From NCBI RefSeq assembly GCF_030209745.1, contig NZ_JARVRJ010000011.1, positions 124,001 through 188,000 on the forward strand: a stretch of DNA of 64,000 nucleotides, in the 5' to 3' direction. The notes under the pieces are model-generated. The model was not told the origin of the DNA and did not search any database. It worked only from the letters and a program-made list of their open reading frames with translations. How positions within the stretch are numbered: position 1 is the stretch's first letter; every line of letters begins with the position of its first letter. The stretch comes from Arthrobacter sp. fls2-241-R2A-200. GTDB taxonomy: Bacteria; Actinomycetota; Actinomycetes; Actinomycetales; Micrococcaceae. This document shows, piece after piece, positions 26,330 through 38,997 of the stretch. Made by a program: the position numbers and the translations under genes.

Positions 26330-27061
26330 TTAGTTGCGTTCCCGAAGCCAGGCCACAGCCTGGTCTGCGGGACCTTCGAACTGGACAGTGCCGGAGGAAA
26401 GAACCACTCCCCTGTCGCAGATCCGCGAGATCATATCCAGGTCGTGGCTAACCACCACCAACGTCCGTCCCTCATCAGAGAGCTGCTTGATCTTGGCCAA
26501 ACACTTCTTCTGGAAGGGTTCGTCGCCAACAGCAAGGATCTCGTCGACGAGAAAGATATCGGGTTGCGTATGGACCGCGACTGCGAAGGCCAAACGAAGG
26601 AACATTCCAGAGGAATAGAACTTCACCTCCGTATCGATGAACTGCTCGATCTCGGAGAAAGCAACGATGTCGTCAAATTTCTCGTTGATCTCCTGTTCGG
26701 ACATCCCAAGGATCGCGGCGTTGAGATAGACGTTCTCCCTACCCGACAGGTCGGGGTGGAAGCCGGCTCCGACCTCGATCAAGCCCGCTACGCGACCTTT
26801 GGTTCGCACTGTTCCCTTATCCGGCAGGATGACTCCGGAGATGAGCTTCAGGAGTGTGGACTTCCCCGAGCCGTTGAAGCCCAACAAGGCCACGGTTTCG
26901 CCCGGCTGAATCTCGAAGCTCACGTCATGGAGGGCGTCAAACCTCTTGGTGAGATCTCCTTTTCGGCCTTTCGCGAGCCAAACAAGCGTCTCTTTCATGG
27001 AATGGGAGTGTCGGAGGTTGAAGGTCTTCTTCAAACCTTTGACTATCACTGCGGCGCCCAT
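26330..27061 (-). CDS. wzt: Polysaccharide ABC exporter ATPase Wzt
   Basis: The ATPase subunit of an ABC-2 polysaccharide exporter, 243 residues. Walker A GFNGSGKST is at 61-69, signature YSSGM at 149-153 and Walker B IFLVDE at 169-174. The C-terminal carbohydrate-binding domain of O-antigen Wzt proteins is missing, as in teichoic acid (TagH core) and mycobacterial Rv3781 types, so the polymer is probably recognised by other means. The start directly abuts the wzm stop. Confidence 0.93.
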   Translation of the reverse strand: MGAAVIVKGLKKTFNLRHSHSMKETLVWLAKGRKGDLTKRFDALHDVSFEIQPGETVALLGFNGSGKSTLLKLISGVILPDKGTVRTKGRVAGLIEVGAGFHPDLSGRENVYLNAAILGMSEQEINEKFDDIVAFSEIEQFIDTEVKFYSSGMFLRLAFAVAVHTQPDIFLVDEILAVGDEPFQKKCLAKIKQLSDEGRTLVVVSHDLDMISRICDRGVVLSSGTVQFEGPADQAVAWLRERN

Positions 27062-27919
27062 CTAGACCTCCTGCGCAAAGTGGCCCTCGAGCCGTCGGAA
27101 CACGAGCTGACCGATGATAAGGAATACTGCCGCCATTCCCAGTCCCGCAAAGCCTGTCAGGAGAAGATGCGGCGGCAATTCCACCGGCCTGGTCACGGTG
27201 GGGTACCAGAATGCCCAGTGGAAAAGTTCCACCGCCACCGTGATGGGGTTGAGTTGGTAGACCGTCAGCACCCAAGGGGCTGCAAGACGGCGAATCATCG
27301 TCCAGTCGTACAGGACCGGGGAGGTCCATGTGACGATCATCATTAGCATGTCCACGATGTTCTCCGCATCACGGAAGAACACGTTGATGGCCCCGGCCAA
27401 CAGACCGAGCCCCGTGGCCGTCACCGCCACGATGATAAAGCCCAAGACCGCTCCGAAGAGTTGCATCACGTCCGGGTGCCAGCCAGTGAGTAAGGCCGCT
27501 GCCATCAGGACCACCAATTGCGGGAGGAAGTGAACCGCTGCCACCCACACCGAGGCAACCGGGAAAAGCTCCCGGGGTAGATAGATCTTCTTGACCAGCG
27601 CCGCGTTCCAGACGATCGACCGCGTGGCGTTCGAGAATGCCTCGGTGAAGAAGTTGATGACGATAACACCGGAGAACATGTACAACGCGTAGTTGGGAAT
27701 CTGGTCCCCTACCCGCAGGACTATGCCCAACGCGAAGAACAGGACCACATACTGAACCAGCGGCTTCACATAAGACCACGCCAAGCCCAGCACTGAACCG
27801 CGGTAGCGCACCCGGAGCTCTTTACGAACAATCAGCTTGAGCAAATAACGGCGGCGATAAACGTCAAGCAGCCCGGCGCCGACCCCGGGAACAGCATAAG
27901 TATCTGTGGAATTCGACAT
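27062..27919 (-). CDS. wzm: Polysaccharide ABC exporter permease Wzm
   Basis: A 285-residue ABC-2 type permease with six hydrophobic helices. Conserved features include LIVRKELRVRYRGSVLGLAWSYV before helix 1, IVWNAALVKKIYLPRELFP between helices 2 and 3, and the C-terminal LNPITVAVELFHWAFW. Together with Wzt it should export a lipid-linked galactan-type polymer. It lies 2 bases downstream of the galactofuranosyltransferase gene and abuts wzt. Confidence 0.93.
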   Translation of the reverse strand: MSNSTDTYAVPGVGAGLLDVYRRRYLLKLIVRKELRVRYRGSVLGLAWSYVKPLVQYVVLFFALGIVLRVGDQIPNYALYMFSGVIVINFFTEAFSNATRSIVWNAALVKKIYLPRELFPVASVWVAAVHFLPQLVVLMAAALLTGWHPDVMQLFGAVLGFIIVAVTATGLGLLAGAINVFFRDAENIVDMLMMIVTWTSPVLYDWTMIRRLAAPWVLTVYQLNPITVAVELFHWAFWYPTVTRPVELPPHLLLTGFAGLGMAAVFLIIGQLVFRRLEGHFAQEV

Positions 27920-27921
27920 CG

Positions 27922-31157
<3,236 letters not shown>

Positions 31158-31235
31158 CTACTGCTCAAGGCTACCCGACGTTCCAGCGGTTCCCCGATTC
31201 GAGGGGCCCGGACTCGGCGTGACTTGGAACCGAAA

Positions 31236-31284
31236 AGGGAACGGGAGGCCTGGCCCGTGGCCAAGCCTCCCGCTCCCGGTTTTG
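31236..31284. terminator. Terminator between sugar-biosynthesis operon and glf
   Basis: A long imperfect hairpin (gggaggcctggcc ... ggccaagcctccc, about 31243-31272) has T-runs on both sides: CCCTTTTC on the minus strand and GGTTTTG on the plus strand. It ends the acyltransferase-aminotransferase-dehydrogenase operon, whose last stop is at 31300. The glf operon then needs its own promoter in 31113-31240. Confidence 0.75.
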
Positions 31285-31299
31285 TGCAAAACTTTGCAA

Positions 31300-32286
31300 C
31301 TAGAGCGTGACGACAGCCCCAGTGCTCGCCGACTGAAGAACAGCCTCGGCGACGCGAAGTGTCTCCAAGCCCTCTGCCATTGTGACGATGTTCATGGACT
31401 TTCCGAGGACTGCGTCCCGGAAGGCTTCGTGTTCCATCTTCAGGGGTTCGCGTTTGGCCAGCGCGAACCTCGTCGAAGAACCTTCGGACACACCCCTGAA
31501 CGCTGCGACAGAGTCCCAGTCAGTCTGGAACGTTCCGTTCTCGACGAACGTCAAATCCGCTGAAATGGTGTCCGCGATGTACGCCCCACGCTCGCCAAGC
31601 ACCACGGTGGTCCGCTCTTTCATAGGCGACAACCAGTTCACGATGTGGTTGGTCACCACGCCACTGCGGAGATGGCCGATAGCGGTGACCATGTCCTCAT
31701 GTTCGCGGCCGCTCCTGCATGTGGTATGCGCAACGACGTTGACGAAGTTGCTCTGTGCCAACCACGCTGTGAGATCAATGTCGTGCGTCGCCAAATCCTT
31801 AACGACCCCGACGTCGGCGATCCGGGCGGGGAAAGGGCCTTGACGACGGGTCGAGATTTGGTAGACCTCTCCCAGATCGCCATTACCAAGCCGTTCGCGG
31901 AGGCTCTGCAGAGACGGGTTGAACCGCTCAATGTGCCCCACCGCTCCAATCAGGCCTCGTGAGTCGAAGGCTTCGGCGATACGACGACCGGATTCCGAGT
32001 CGTTGGCGATCGGCTTTTCCACGAGGCAATGGATGCCCGCTTCGGCCAACTGCAAAGCAACCTCTTCGTGAAGGATCGTCGGCACGGCTGCCACGGCCAT
32101 GTCGATGCCCTGCGCGATCAACTGTTCGACGGAACTGCAAACCTCCAGCCCGTCAGCGACGTTGTGTGGATCGCCGAAGGAATCCGCCACGGCAACCAGG
32201 TCGACCCCATCAAGCTCCCGGATAACGCGGGCATGGTGGCGGCCCATCATGCCCAGACCGATGAGTCCGGCACGCAAATTCGCCAC
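31300..32286 (-). CDS. Gfo/Idh/MocA-family sugar dehydrogenase (WlbA/WbpB-like)
   Basis: An NAD-dependent oxidoreductase of 328 residues. The Rossmann motif GLIGLGMMGRHHAR and the catalytic EKP at 90-92 (LVEKPIAND) are intact; GHIERFNPSL and a late THDIDL histidine complete the pattern. Beside a DegT aminotransferase and a WbpD-like acetyltransferase it most likely oxidises C3 of a UDP-N-acetylhexosamine derivative, as WlbA/WbpB do in making UDP-2,3-diacetamido-uronic acids. It overlaps the aminotransferase gene by 1 base. Confidence 0.85.
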   Translation of the reverse strand: MANLRAGLIGLGMMGRHHARVIRELDGVDLVAVADSFGDPHNVADGLEVCSSVEQLIAQGIDMAVAAVPTILHEEVALQLAEAGIHCLVEKPIANDSESGRRIAEAFDSRGLIGAVGHIERFNPSLQSLRERLGNGDLGEVYQISTRRQGPFPARIADVGVVKDLATHDIDLTAWLAQSNFVNVVAHTTCRSGREHEDMVTAIGHLRSGVVTNHIVNWLSPMKERTTVVLGERGAYIADTISADLTFVENGTFQTDWDSVAAFRGVSEGSSTRFALAKREPLKMEHEAFRDAVLGKSMNIVTMAEGLETLRVAEAVLQSASTGAVVTL

Positions 32287-33377
32287 TAGCTGCCTGCCTT
32301 CGCGACTGCGTTGACCGCTGAAACGATTCGTTCTAGATCATCTTGGCTCAGTGACGGATGGACTGGAATCGAGAGGACACTGGCGGCGGCGTCCTCCGTG
32401 ACGGGCAGATCGTCCGAGGTTTGGAATGGGGCGAGGCGGTGATTGGGGATCGGGTAATAAACGCCGCAGCCGACCATGTACTCCTCGCGCAGGGCCTTGG
32501 CGAACCCGTCGCGATCGTCACCAATGCGAATGGTGTACTGGTGGTAGACGTGCTCGTAGCCCTCGGCGACCTTCGGAGTGATGACACCTTCAAGGTTGGC
32601 GTCGAAAAAGGCCGCGTTCTCCTGGCGGGTCTTCGTCCACGCCTCGACCTTGGTCAACTGCACCCGACCGATAGCTGCATGGATGTTGGTCATGCGGCAG
32701 TTGAATCCAACAAGTTCGTTTTCATACTGGCGCTCCATGCCTTGGTTGCGGAGCAGGCGCAAGCGACGCTCGACGTCGGCCAAGCCAGTGCTGACCATGC
32801 CGCCCTCGCCCGAAGTCATGTTCTTCGTGGGGTAGAGGCTGAACATGGCAAAGTCACCGAACGTACCCACCTTGCGGCCGTTGACGGCAGCACCGTGCGC
32901 CTGCGCAGCGTCCTCAAAAACCTTGACGTTGTGCTTGGCAGCGACCGCCCCAATGGCATCGACGTCGAACGGATGGCCGTAGAGGTGAACGGGCATGATT
33001 GCCGCGGTACGGTCAGTGATTTTCGACTCGACCGAAGCCGGATCGAGAGTGTAGTAGTCGGCATCGACGTCGGCGAATACCGGGGTCGCCCCGGTCAGTG
33101 CGACGGAGTTGGCTGTCGCGGCAAACGTGAACGAGGGAACAATAACTTCATCTCCGGGGCCGATCCCGGCTGCCAGCAGGCCAAGGTGCAGTCCCGAAGT
33201 GCCGGAGTTGACGGCCACGGCACCGCGGCCGTCAAGGAGAACCTGCGAGAATTCCTGTTCGAAGGATGCTACTTCCGTGCCTTGGGCGAGCTGGCCTGAT
33301 GCCAAAACGGCGTCGACGGCTTGGCGTTCCTCCTCGCCGATAATGGGCTTAGCGGGGGGTATGAATTCTGGGCTCAT
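32286..33377 (-). CDS. DegT/DnrJ/EryC1-family sugar aminotransferase (WlbC/WbpE-like)
   Basis: A PLP-dependent aminotransferase of 363 residues. The PLP Lys185 sits in YPTKNMTSGEGGM, with FEDAAQAHGA (Asp156) and NSGTSGLHLGL near the N-terminus. Its place between a C3-dehydrogenase-like gene and a WbpD-like acetyltransferase suggests it aminates the 3-keto sugar, using glutamate as donor. Its start overlaps the acetyltransferase stop by 4 bases. Confidence 0.9.
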   Translation of the reverse strand: MSPEFIPPAKPIIGEEERQAVDAVLASGQLAQGTEVASFEQEFSQVLLDGRGAVAVNSGTSGLHLGLLAAGIGPGDEVIVPSFTFAATANSVALTGATPVFADVDADYYTLDPASVESKITDRTAAIMPVHLYGHPFDVDAIGAVAAKHNVKVFEDAAQAHGAAVNGRKVGTFGDFAMFSLYPTKNMTSGEGGMVSTGLADVERRLRLLRNQGMERQYENELVGFNCRMTNIHAAIGRVQLTKVEAWTKTRQENAAFFDANLEGVITPKVAEGYEHVYHQYTIRIGDDRDGFAKALREEYMVGCGVYYPIPNHRLAPFQTSDDLPVTEDAAASVLSIPVHPSLSQDDLERIVSAVNAVAKAGS

Positions 33378-33964
33378 GCCTGTACCTCTCGGAGAGTCTC
33401 GTTCTGTTCAACATATGTAGCGCCTGTTTCGGGGCAGACCCAGTTGTCGCCGTCTCGCTTCAGAGGAAAACCGGCCCTGCCGACCCAACCGACACGTTTG
33501 GCCGGGACGCCGACCATCAGGGCAAAATCGGGAACGTCCTTCGCGACGACGGCTCCGGCGGCCACTGTGGCCCACCGTCCAATCGTCACGGGTGCAACGC
33601 AAACGGCCCGGGCACCTATCGAGGCACCCTCCCGAATGGTGACCCCCACGGGTTCCCAATCGTGCGCGCTTTTCAAGGTGCCGTCCGGAGCGACGGCCCT
33701 GGGATAAGTATCGTTCGTCAGGACAACAGCCGGGCCTATGAAGACTCCAGCCTCCAGTTCCGCTGGCTCATAGACAAGGGCATAGTTCTGAACTTTGCAG
33801 TTATCCCCCATCTTGACCCCGGTACCAACGTAAGCGCCTCGTCCCACGATGCAGTTGACGCCCAATTCGGCCTGCTCGCGCACCTGGGCCAGGTGCCAAA
33901 TCTTCGACCCATCGCCAATTACAGCCTGGTCTGAAACATCGGCACTCTCTGCAACCACTATCAC
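33374..33964 (-). CDS. Left-handed beta-helix sugar N-acetyltransferase (WlbB/WbpD-like)
   Basis: A hexapeptide-repeat acetyltransferase of about 196 residues. The sequence follows the WbpD/WlbB pattern: GDGSKIWHLAQV, GRGAYVGTGVKMGDNCKVQN, FIGPAVVLTND and VGVPAKRVGW. It should acetylate the 3-amino group made by the next enzyme. I chose the GTG at 33964, behind GAGGAAGGA; the frame extends to a TTG at 34000. It is the first gene of a three-gene operon and diverges from the EccC-like gene. Confidence 0.85.
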   Translation of the reverse strand: MIVVAESADVSDQAVIGDGSKIWHLAQVREQAELGVNCIVGRGAYVGTGVKMGDNCKVQNYALVYEPAELEAGVFIGPAVVLTNDTYPRAVAPDGTLKSAHDWEPVGVTIREGASIGARAVCVAPVTIGRWATVAAGAVVAKDVPDFALMVGVPAKRVGWVGRAGFPLKRDGDNWVCPETGATYVEQNETLREVQA

Positions 33965-34150
33965 CGGTGAAGGTCCTTCCTCATTGAGCACACGCGACAA
34001 CGAGATTCATCTTAGCTGAGACCAGTCACCCCGGGGCGACGGAAGCGTGATCACGAAAGTTGTCCACATAGAGCGTGCACGGTAAACAAATCCGTTCATC
34101 GCACCAATAGCGTCAGGACAGGACGCCGACGGGCACGGAGGGAATGGCAG

Positions 34151-37100
34151 ATGACTTTGGAATGCACGCTGGTAGTTGGACCAGGAGCTTCAGCTGCTCA
34201 TGAGCCTGAGGAATTGTCTATATCCGTCCCCGACGGAACGCCCGGAACTGACGTCCAGTCGCTGTTGAAAGAAGCCCGAGGTAGCGGGCGGATCTACGTT
34301 GCAGGTGAAGACATCTCCCTGCTCACGGTCGGGCGTCCCCCCTTGGTGGCAGGTGCCGTACTGGTGGACGGATTTGTGCCAGGGCACGAGAACAGCCCGA
34401 AGTCTTCTCCCCTGCTTTTATTGGTTCACTCAGGTCCCGCTGCCGGCATGGTCTTTCCTCTTTACCGGGGCAGGTATCGGGTGGGCAGGGGCATTGGCAA
34501 CATCACCGTACCTGATCCAAGAATGTCCCGTGAGCATGCCGTCATTGACGTCTCCAGCACCTCGGTAACCATCACTCGACGCGACAAGTCGACGCCGTTG
34601 CTGGTAAATGGACAGCCTGCCGGGCAAGCACGGCTTACCCCTGAGACTACGTTCCAGTGCGGTAGCACCCTTTTTAGTGTCATCACGGACAACGGGCCAA
34701 CCCCCGGACTTCCCAAGGAGGCCGGCCAGTCGGTAGAAACGCCAATCGAGGTTGCCCATGCCCCGGCATCACGCAACGTGCTCGCCGTGACCTTGGCTGC
34801 GGGAATGCCGCTGGTCATGGGCATTGGGCTGGCAGTCGTGTCGGGGATGTGGCTGTACTTAGGGCTCTCTGCCATGTCCGCTGCCAGTCTTTTGATCCCT
34901 ATGTTCTCCGGTCTAAAGAGCCGACGGGAGTTCAAGGCAGCGTTGGCTGAGGGAGTAAAGGATGACACCCAGCGACGACGGCGGACGGCGCCATCTGCAG
35001 CGGACATATTGGTCGCACTGCACTCCGAGCGGGGCCGTTGGAAAGCCGGGAGTGCGATGCCCGCGCAGCGTGGAAGGGGAACAACGGCCAACCAGAGTCG
35101 CGCTCTGCGTGGAAGCGTGGCTCAGGAATCCGCGGTGTGGGTACGGCTGGGTGTGCGGCATGCGCAGGCCAATGTCTGCTTGGTCCCGGGTGTTCGGCAC
35201 TTCCAAGCTCCAACTATCGGATCCGCAGCACTTACCCTTGACCCGCGGCTTCCGTTAGTCATCCTTCGAGGGCGTTCGGAACATGTTGACGCCATGATTC
35301 GGTTCATCGTGATGCAGCTTGTTAGTTTTCAGGCATCTGCCTTGTCACCGATCATTCTCCTTGGGCCCGTGGACCGGCTACCGCTGCCCGCCCGATTCCT
35401 GCCCGGCACGTACCTTGCCGCCTCCCCGTCGGCGGCGCTGGCCACCCTCCACCGACTGCGCAACGGGGAAAGCGGGCATCTTATCCTTTTCGATGACGCC
35501 TCCCTGGAGGACAACCAGGGGCTTGCAACGCTTCTGGACAGCGCACACTTAGCAAAGTGGAGGGTCATTCGTGGCGGCAGTCCAAGCAGTTCCGACGTCC
35601 AATCCGCCGAAGGACCGGCCGTCATAGAAATCTCAACGTCAGGTATCTCGGCCACGTTGGATGCCGGTGGCCATCACCAAGCTTTCATTCCGGATCTGCT
35701 CCCCGGCGAAGTGTTCGATGGATTCTGCCGGATATCGGGCTTAACTAGCCAAGTACCGTCCCCCGCCGAAGACGGCATCCCCCGACGCTGTTCGTTGGTA
35801 GAGCTTCGTTCCTATGGGCAGCGGAGCATTCTTCGACGATGGGATGCCGTGGGCCTGCAGAAAAGGCTCCAAGCAGTTCTGGGATGGGGCATCGAAGGGC
35901 ACATGGATTTCGATTTCGGCTTGGACGGTCCTCATCTCTTGGTAGCAGGGACCACGGGGTCGGGAAAATCCGAGCTACTTCGATCCTTGGTGGTATCGCT
36001 GGCTCTGAACCATCCACCAGAACACGTTACGTTCTTGTTTTTCGATTTTAAGGGCGGGTCAGGTTTGCGTCCGCTGACCGGGCTGCCCCATTGCCTTGGC
36101 TTGCTCACCGATCTGTCTGAACATCAACTGGATCGGGCGCTGGTTTCCCTCCGGGCCGAGATCCGGTATCGGGAGGAGAGGTTCCAAGCGGTCGGCGCAT
36201 CCGATCTGTCTGCCTATCAGCAGGCAAGGGTCCCTTCCAACGAATCAATCCCCCACCTCTTTGTTGTCATTGACGAATTTCGCATGCTTGTGGACGAGGC
36301 CCCCGGCGCTCTCCGCGAGCTCATGCGAGTCGCAACCGTTGGCCGGTCGCTCGGCATCCATTTAGTGATGGCCACCCAAAGACCGCAAGGTGCCTTGACT
36401 GCCGATATCCGAGCAAACGTGACATCAAGCATCGCTCTTCGCGTACAAACAGAAATGGAATCAGTAGACATTATCAATGCCAAGTCGGCCGCATTCATTA
36501 GTGTAGAAACCCCCGGTCGGGCCTATCTGGCCAGAGCGTCAAGCAGCCCCGTGGAATTTCAAACAGCGTCGTTGGCCGCTCAAATCGGAGACGAAACACC
36601 GCTGAATCCGCTGACATCGGGCGAACCTGCAGTCAAGAGTGCCGTCGAGTCACTGGAACAACCTCGGCAGCAGTCGAGAGGGCCTGCCGAAGAAGAGATG
36701 CTGCCGGATTCCGGCACCTATGCGGCCGTTTCGGCTATCAAGGAGGCTTGGGGCCGACTCGGTCGTGCTGACGCGAGACGACCCGTTCCGCCCCCGCTGC
36801 CCGCATCCGTGGAATGGCACGAGACGGTGAAATGGGACGACACCGTGGAATGGGGCGGCGTTTTGGACGGCCAACCGCGCCGGCTCGGTAATGTAGTAGA
36901 ACCAAATGGCAGCTGGGTCGTCGGACCGCTAGGTCTGCTCGATTTGCCTAAGCGGCAGCGAGTTGAGCCTCTGCTATGGTCCCCACGTGGACACGGTCAC
37001 CTCGCAATGATCGGAGGCGCTTCCAGCGGGATGCAGGCCTGCTTCATGGCAGCCGCGGCAATGGTTGCTACCCAGGAACCAAAACCACACCTCTATATCT

Positions 37101-38293
37101 TGGACGCGACGGGTATGGCTGCCGGTTCTGACCTCCCGGCGAACAGATCCGTCGCAGGTCTGCACCAAATGCCGTTGGCTGCGCGTATTCTGACGCTCCT
37201 CTCGGCGGAGATGGACCGCCGACGCACGGTGGCCCACGCGTCGCAAAACACGGCCCCGCTCGTACTGATCATTGCCGGATGGTGCTCATGGGTATCGGCA
37301 CTGCGTGGCGGACCCTTTGCGTCGGCGGAGAGCACTGTGCACGACATCATCCGGGACGGCATCTCCTTGGGTATTACGGTTCTGATTTCGGGTGAACGTG
37401 AACTGGTCAGCGCGAGATTCATGGGCCTGATCAGCAACCGTGCGTACTTTCCGTTGGGTTCGAGCGAGGAGTCGAGGTACCACTGGCCGCGGCTGCCAAG
37501 CGTTGAGTCCATACCGGGACGCGCCGTCGTCTTTGGCGGCCTTGCGCCCGAGCAAGGGGCGGTCGCTCAGTTCCGTGCGTCTCCCGAGGAAGGACCGTGG
37601 CCGTACGGTTCAACCACCTCGACGAATCCGCCTTTTCGTGTCAGACCGATCCCCGAGTTCCTCACCGTGGAGGACTTTAGGGAGCGCTTCAAAGAAACTA
37701 CCCAGCAGGAGGGAGCAATTCCGCCCTTGTGGATTGGAGTCGGTGGAGATGAGTGCTTGCCCGTTGCGCTCCCCCTCCCCGAGTCCGGAGTGAGTGTCAT
37801 ACTTGGGCCCCGGGGTTCAGGAAAGACTTCGATCCTGGAGACGCTCCGTGTTCTTAATCCCCGCCAAACATGGGTGTTCCCGGGTCATGGAACACCCTTG
37901 AGTGCATTTTGGATACAGGCAGCGGAGGCTTCTGAGGCTGGGCTCTTAGACCCACAAGGCGTGCTGCTTGTAGACGACGCCGACCTCTTGGACCTTGGTG
38001 GACAACGTGCCATCACTGCCCTGGCAGGGAATGTCCGCGGTATCGTCATGGCGGCAAGCTCAGGACCCACAGTGTTGCGACAGCTTCCCTTGGCAAGAGA
38101 GGTGCAAGGCAGCGGCACCGGTATTGTCCTGACACCGAAGTCAGCCTTTGATGGAGACCCGTTAGGGGTCAGGCTGATCGTTGACGATCCAGCGCCGCGT
38201 GGCCGCGGTTTCTTGATCGAGGCGGCTGCAGCCACGCCATTTCAAGCTGCACTCGCGGCCAGTTCCCCGGACGGTTCCCGGCTTTCCCGTTGA
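34151..38293 (+). CDS. FHA-FtsK/SpoIIIE multidomain ATPase (EccC-like)
   Basis: A 1380-residue protein of the type VII secretion EccC/EssC class. An FHA domain (about 100-180: RYRVGRGIG, DPRMSREHAVI) precedes two transmembrane helices (about 205-260). ATPase 1 has Walker A GTTGSGKSE (about 599) and Walker B LFVVIDEF (about 705). ATPase 2 (about 950) has a degenerate P-loop GGASSGMQ. ATPase 3 has GPRGSGKTS (about 1218) and VLLVDDADLLD. GGAGGG lies 8 bases before the ATG. No WXG100 substrate or other ecc gene is visible beside it, so it stands apart from a full T7 cluster. It could drive substrate export or another pumping process. Confidence 0.85.
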   Translation: MTLECTLVVGPGASAAHEPEELSISVPDGTPGTDVQSLLKEARGSGRIYVAGEDISLLTVGRPPLVAGAVLVDGFVPGHENSPKSSPLLLLVHSGPAAGMVFPLYRGRYRVGRGIGNITVPDPRMSREHAVIDVSSTSVTITRRDKSTPLLVNGQPAGQARLTPETTFQCGSTLFSVITDNGPTPGLPKEAGQSVETPIEVAHAPASRNVLAVTLAAGMPLVMGIGLAVVSGMWLYLGLSAMSAASLLIPMFSGLKSRREFKAALAEGVKDDTQRRRRTAPSAADILVALHSERGRWKAGSAMPAQRGRGTTANQSRALRGSVAQESAVWVRLGVRHAQANVCLVPGVRHFQAPTIGSAALTLDPRLPLVILRGRSEHVDAMIRFIVMQLVSFQASALSPIILLGPVDRLPLPARFLPGTYLAASPSAALATLHRLRNGESGHLILFDDASLEDNQGLATLLDSAHLAKWRVIRGGSPSSSDVQSAEGPAVIEISTSGISATLDAGGHHQAFIPDLLPGEVFDGFCRISGLTSQVPSPAEDGIPRRCSLVELRSYGQRSILRRWDAVGLQKRLQAVLGWGIEGHMDFDFGLDGPHLLVAGTTGSGKSELLRSLVVSLALNHPPEHVTFLFFDFKGGSGLRPLTGLPHCLGLLTDLSEHQLDRALVSLRAEIRYREERFQAVGASDLSAYQQARVPSNESIPHLFVVIDEFRMLVDEAPGALRELMRVATVGRSLGIHLVMATQRPQGALTADIRANVTSSIALRVQTEMESVDIINAKSAAFISVETPGRAYLARASSSPVEFQTASLAAQIGDETPLNPLTSGEPAVKSAVESLEQPRQQSRGPAEEEMLPDSGTYAAVSAIKEAWGRLGRADARRPVPPPLPASVEWHETVKWDDTVEWGGVLDGQPRRLGNVVEPNGSWVVGPLGLLDLPKRQRVEPLLWSPRGHGHLAMIGGASSGMQACFMAAAAMVATQEPKPHLYILDATGMAAGSDLPANRSVAGLHQMPLAARILTLLSAEMDRRRTVAHASQNTAPLVLIIAGWCSWVSALRGGPFASAESTVHDIIRDGISLGITVLISGERELVSARFMGLISNRAYFPLGSSEESRYHWPRLPSVESIPGRAVVFGGLAPEQGAVAQFRASPEEGPWPYGSTTSTNPPFRVRPIPEFLTVEDFRERFKETTQQEGAIPPLWIGVGGDECLPVALPLPESGVSVILGPRGSGKTSILETLRVLNPRQTWVFPGHGTPLSAFWIQAAEASEAGLLDPQGVLLVDDADLLDLGGQRAITALAGNVRGIVMAASSGPTVLRQLPLAREVQGSGTGIVLTPKSAFDGDPLGVRLIVDDPAPRGRGFLIEAAAATPFQAALAASSPDGSRLSR

Positions 38294-38315
38294 TCCGGTA
38301 ATCCGTTGTCACCGG

Positions 38316-38816
38316 CTAGAGTGCGGCCGACGCTCCGGCAGTCTGAGAGGCATAAGCTATGACGTCCCTCCTGAAAAGAATCACGACAACTGCCAACGCG
38401 GGAATGGCCATAGCCGCGCCTTGCAGCACCAGGCCGCCGGTCATTGTCGGCACTCCGATGATGAGCACGAATAGCTGTGCCACAAGTGCGGCAGCGCGCG
38501 TCCAACGGTAGCCTCGGAACAGGAAGTGGCCCACGGCAAACAACCAGGCGGAGAACGCCAGCAGCAACGCTAAAGTAAAAACCGCTCCCCAAAATGTCAG
38601 TACAGGCGCTCCACTGAACAATTCGAACGCGTACCAAACAGCAGCTGCAAGAAGCGCTGTAGCTTCAAGGGCGACCACGACGGCGGCAAAAACCACGCCA
38701 GGGGGTCGACGGCTTCGGTCCGCAGGACGAGCGGCGGCGGGCACGCGGGAGCCGGTCGAATCGCTTTTATCGGGATCCGACGACGGTTGGTCGGGGTTTG
38801 CAGGAGGTCTTGACAC
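38316..38816 (-). CDS. Small multi-spanning membrane protein, unknown function
   Basis: A 166-residue protein with a Pro/Ser/Asp-rich cytoplasmic N-terminus of about 40 residues and four hydrophobic helices (GVVFAAVVVALEATALLAAA, VLTFWGAVFTLALLLAF, AAALVAQLFVLIIGV, AMAIPALAVVVILF). Similar membrane proteins of unknown function occur near whiB1 and pdtaS in other Actinobacteria. It converges on the EccC-like gene with a gap of 22 bases. Confidence 0.7.
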   Translation of the reverse strand: MSRPPANPDQPSSDPDKSDSTGSRVPAAARPADRSRRPPGVVFAAVVVALEATALLAAAVWYAFELFSGAPVLTFWGAVFTLALLLAFSAWLFAVGHFLFRGYRWTRAAALVAQLFVLIIGVPTMTGGLVLQGAAMAIPALAVVVILFRRDVIAYASQTAGASAAL

Positions 38817-38960
38817 ACTGGCACACTACCGGACATAGTCGTCTAGCAGTGAGGGCCTGGGCAACTGATGTGATGCATCGCTCACGGATTTCGGGCATTT
38901 CAACCACCAACACCCCTTGTTTACAAGGCGTTAACATGAAACGCTTGACTCAGACGACCA

Positions 38961-38987
38961 AGGGGGCCCATGCGGGCCCCTTTCCTT
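38961..38987 (+). terminator. Terminator-like hairpin upstream of whiB
   Basis: ggggccc (38963-38969) and gggcccc (38974-38980) enclose the loop atgc and are followed by tttccttt. Only the plus strand has the T-run. No plus-strand gene ends just before it, so it may end a short transcript starting in 38820-38960 or attenuate transcription into whiB. Confidence 0.65.
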
Positions 38988-38997
38988 TGTAGCCTCT

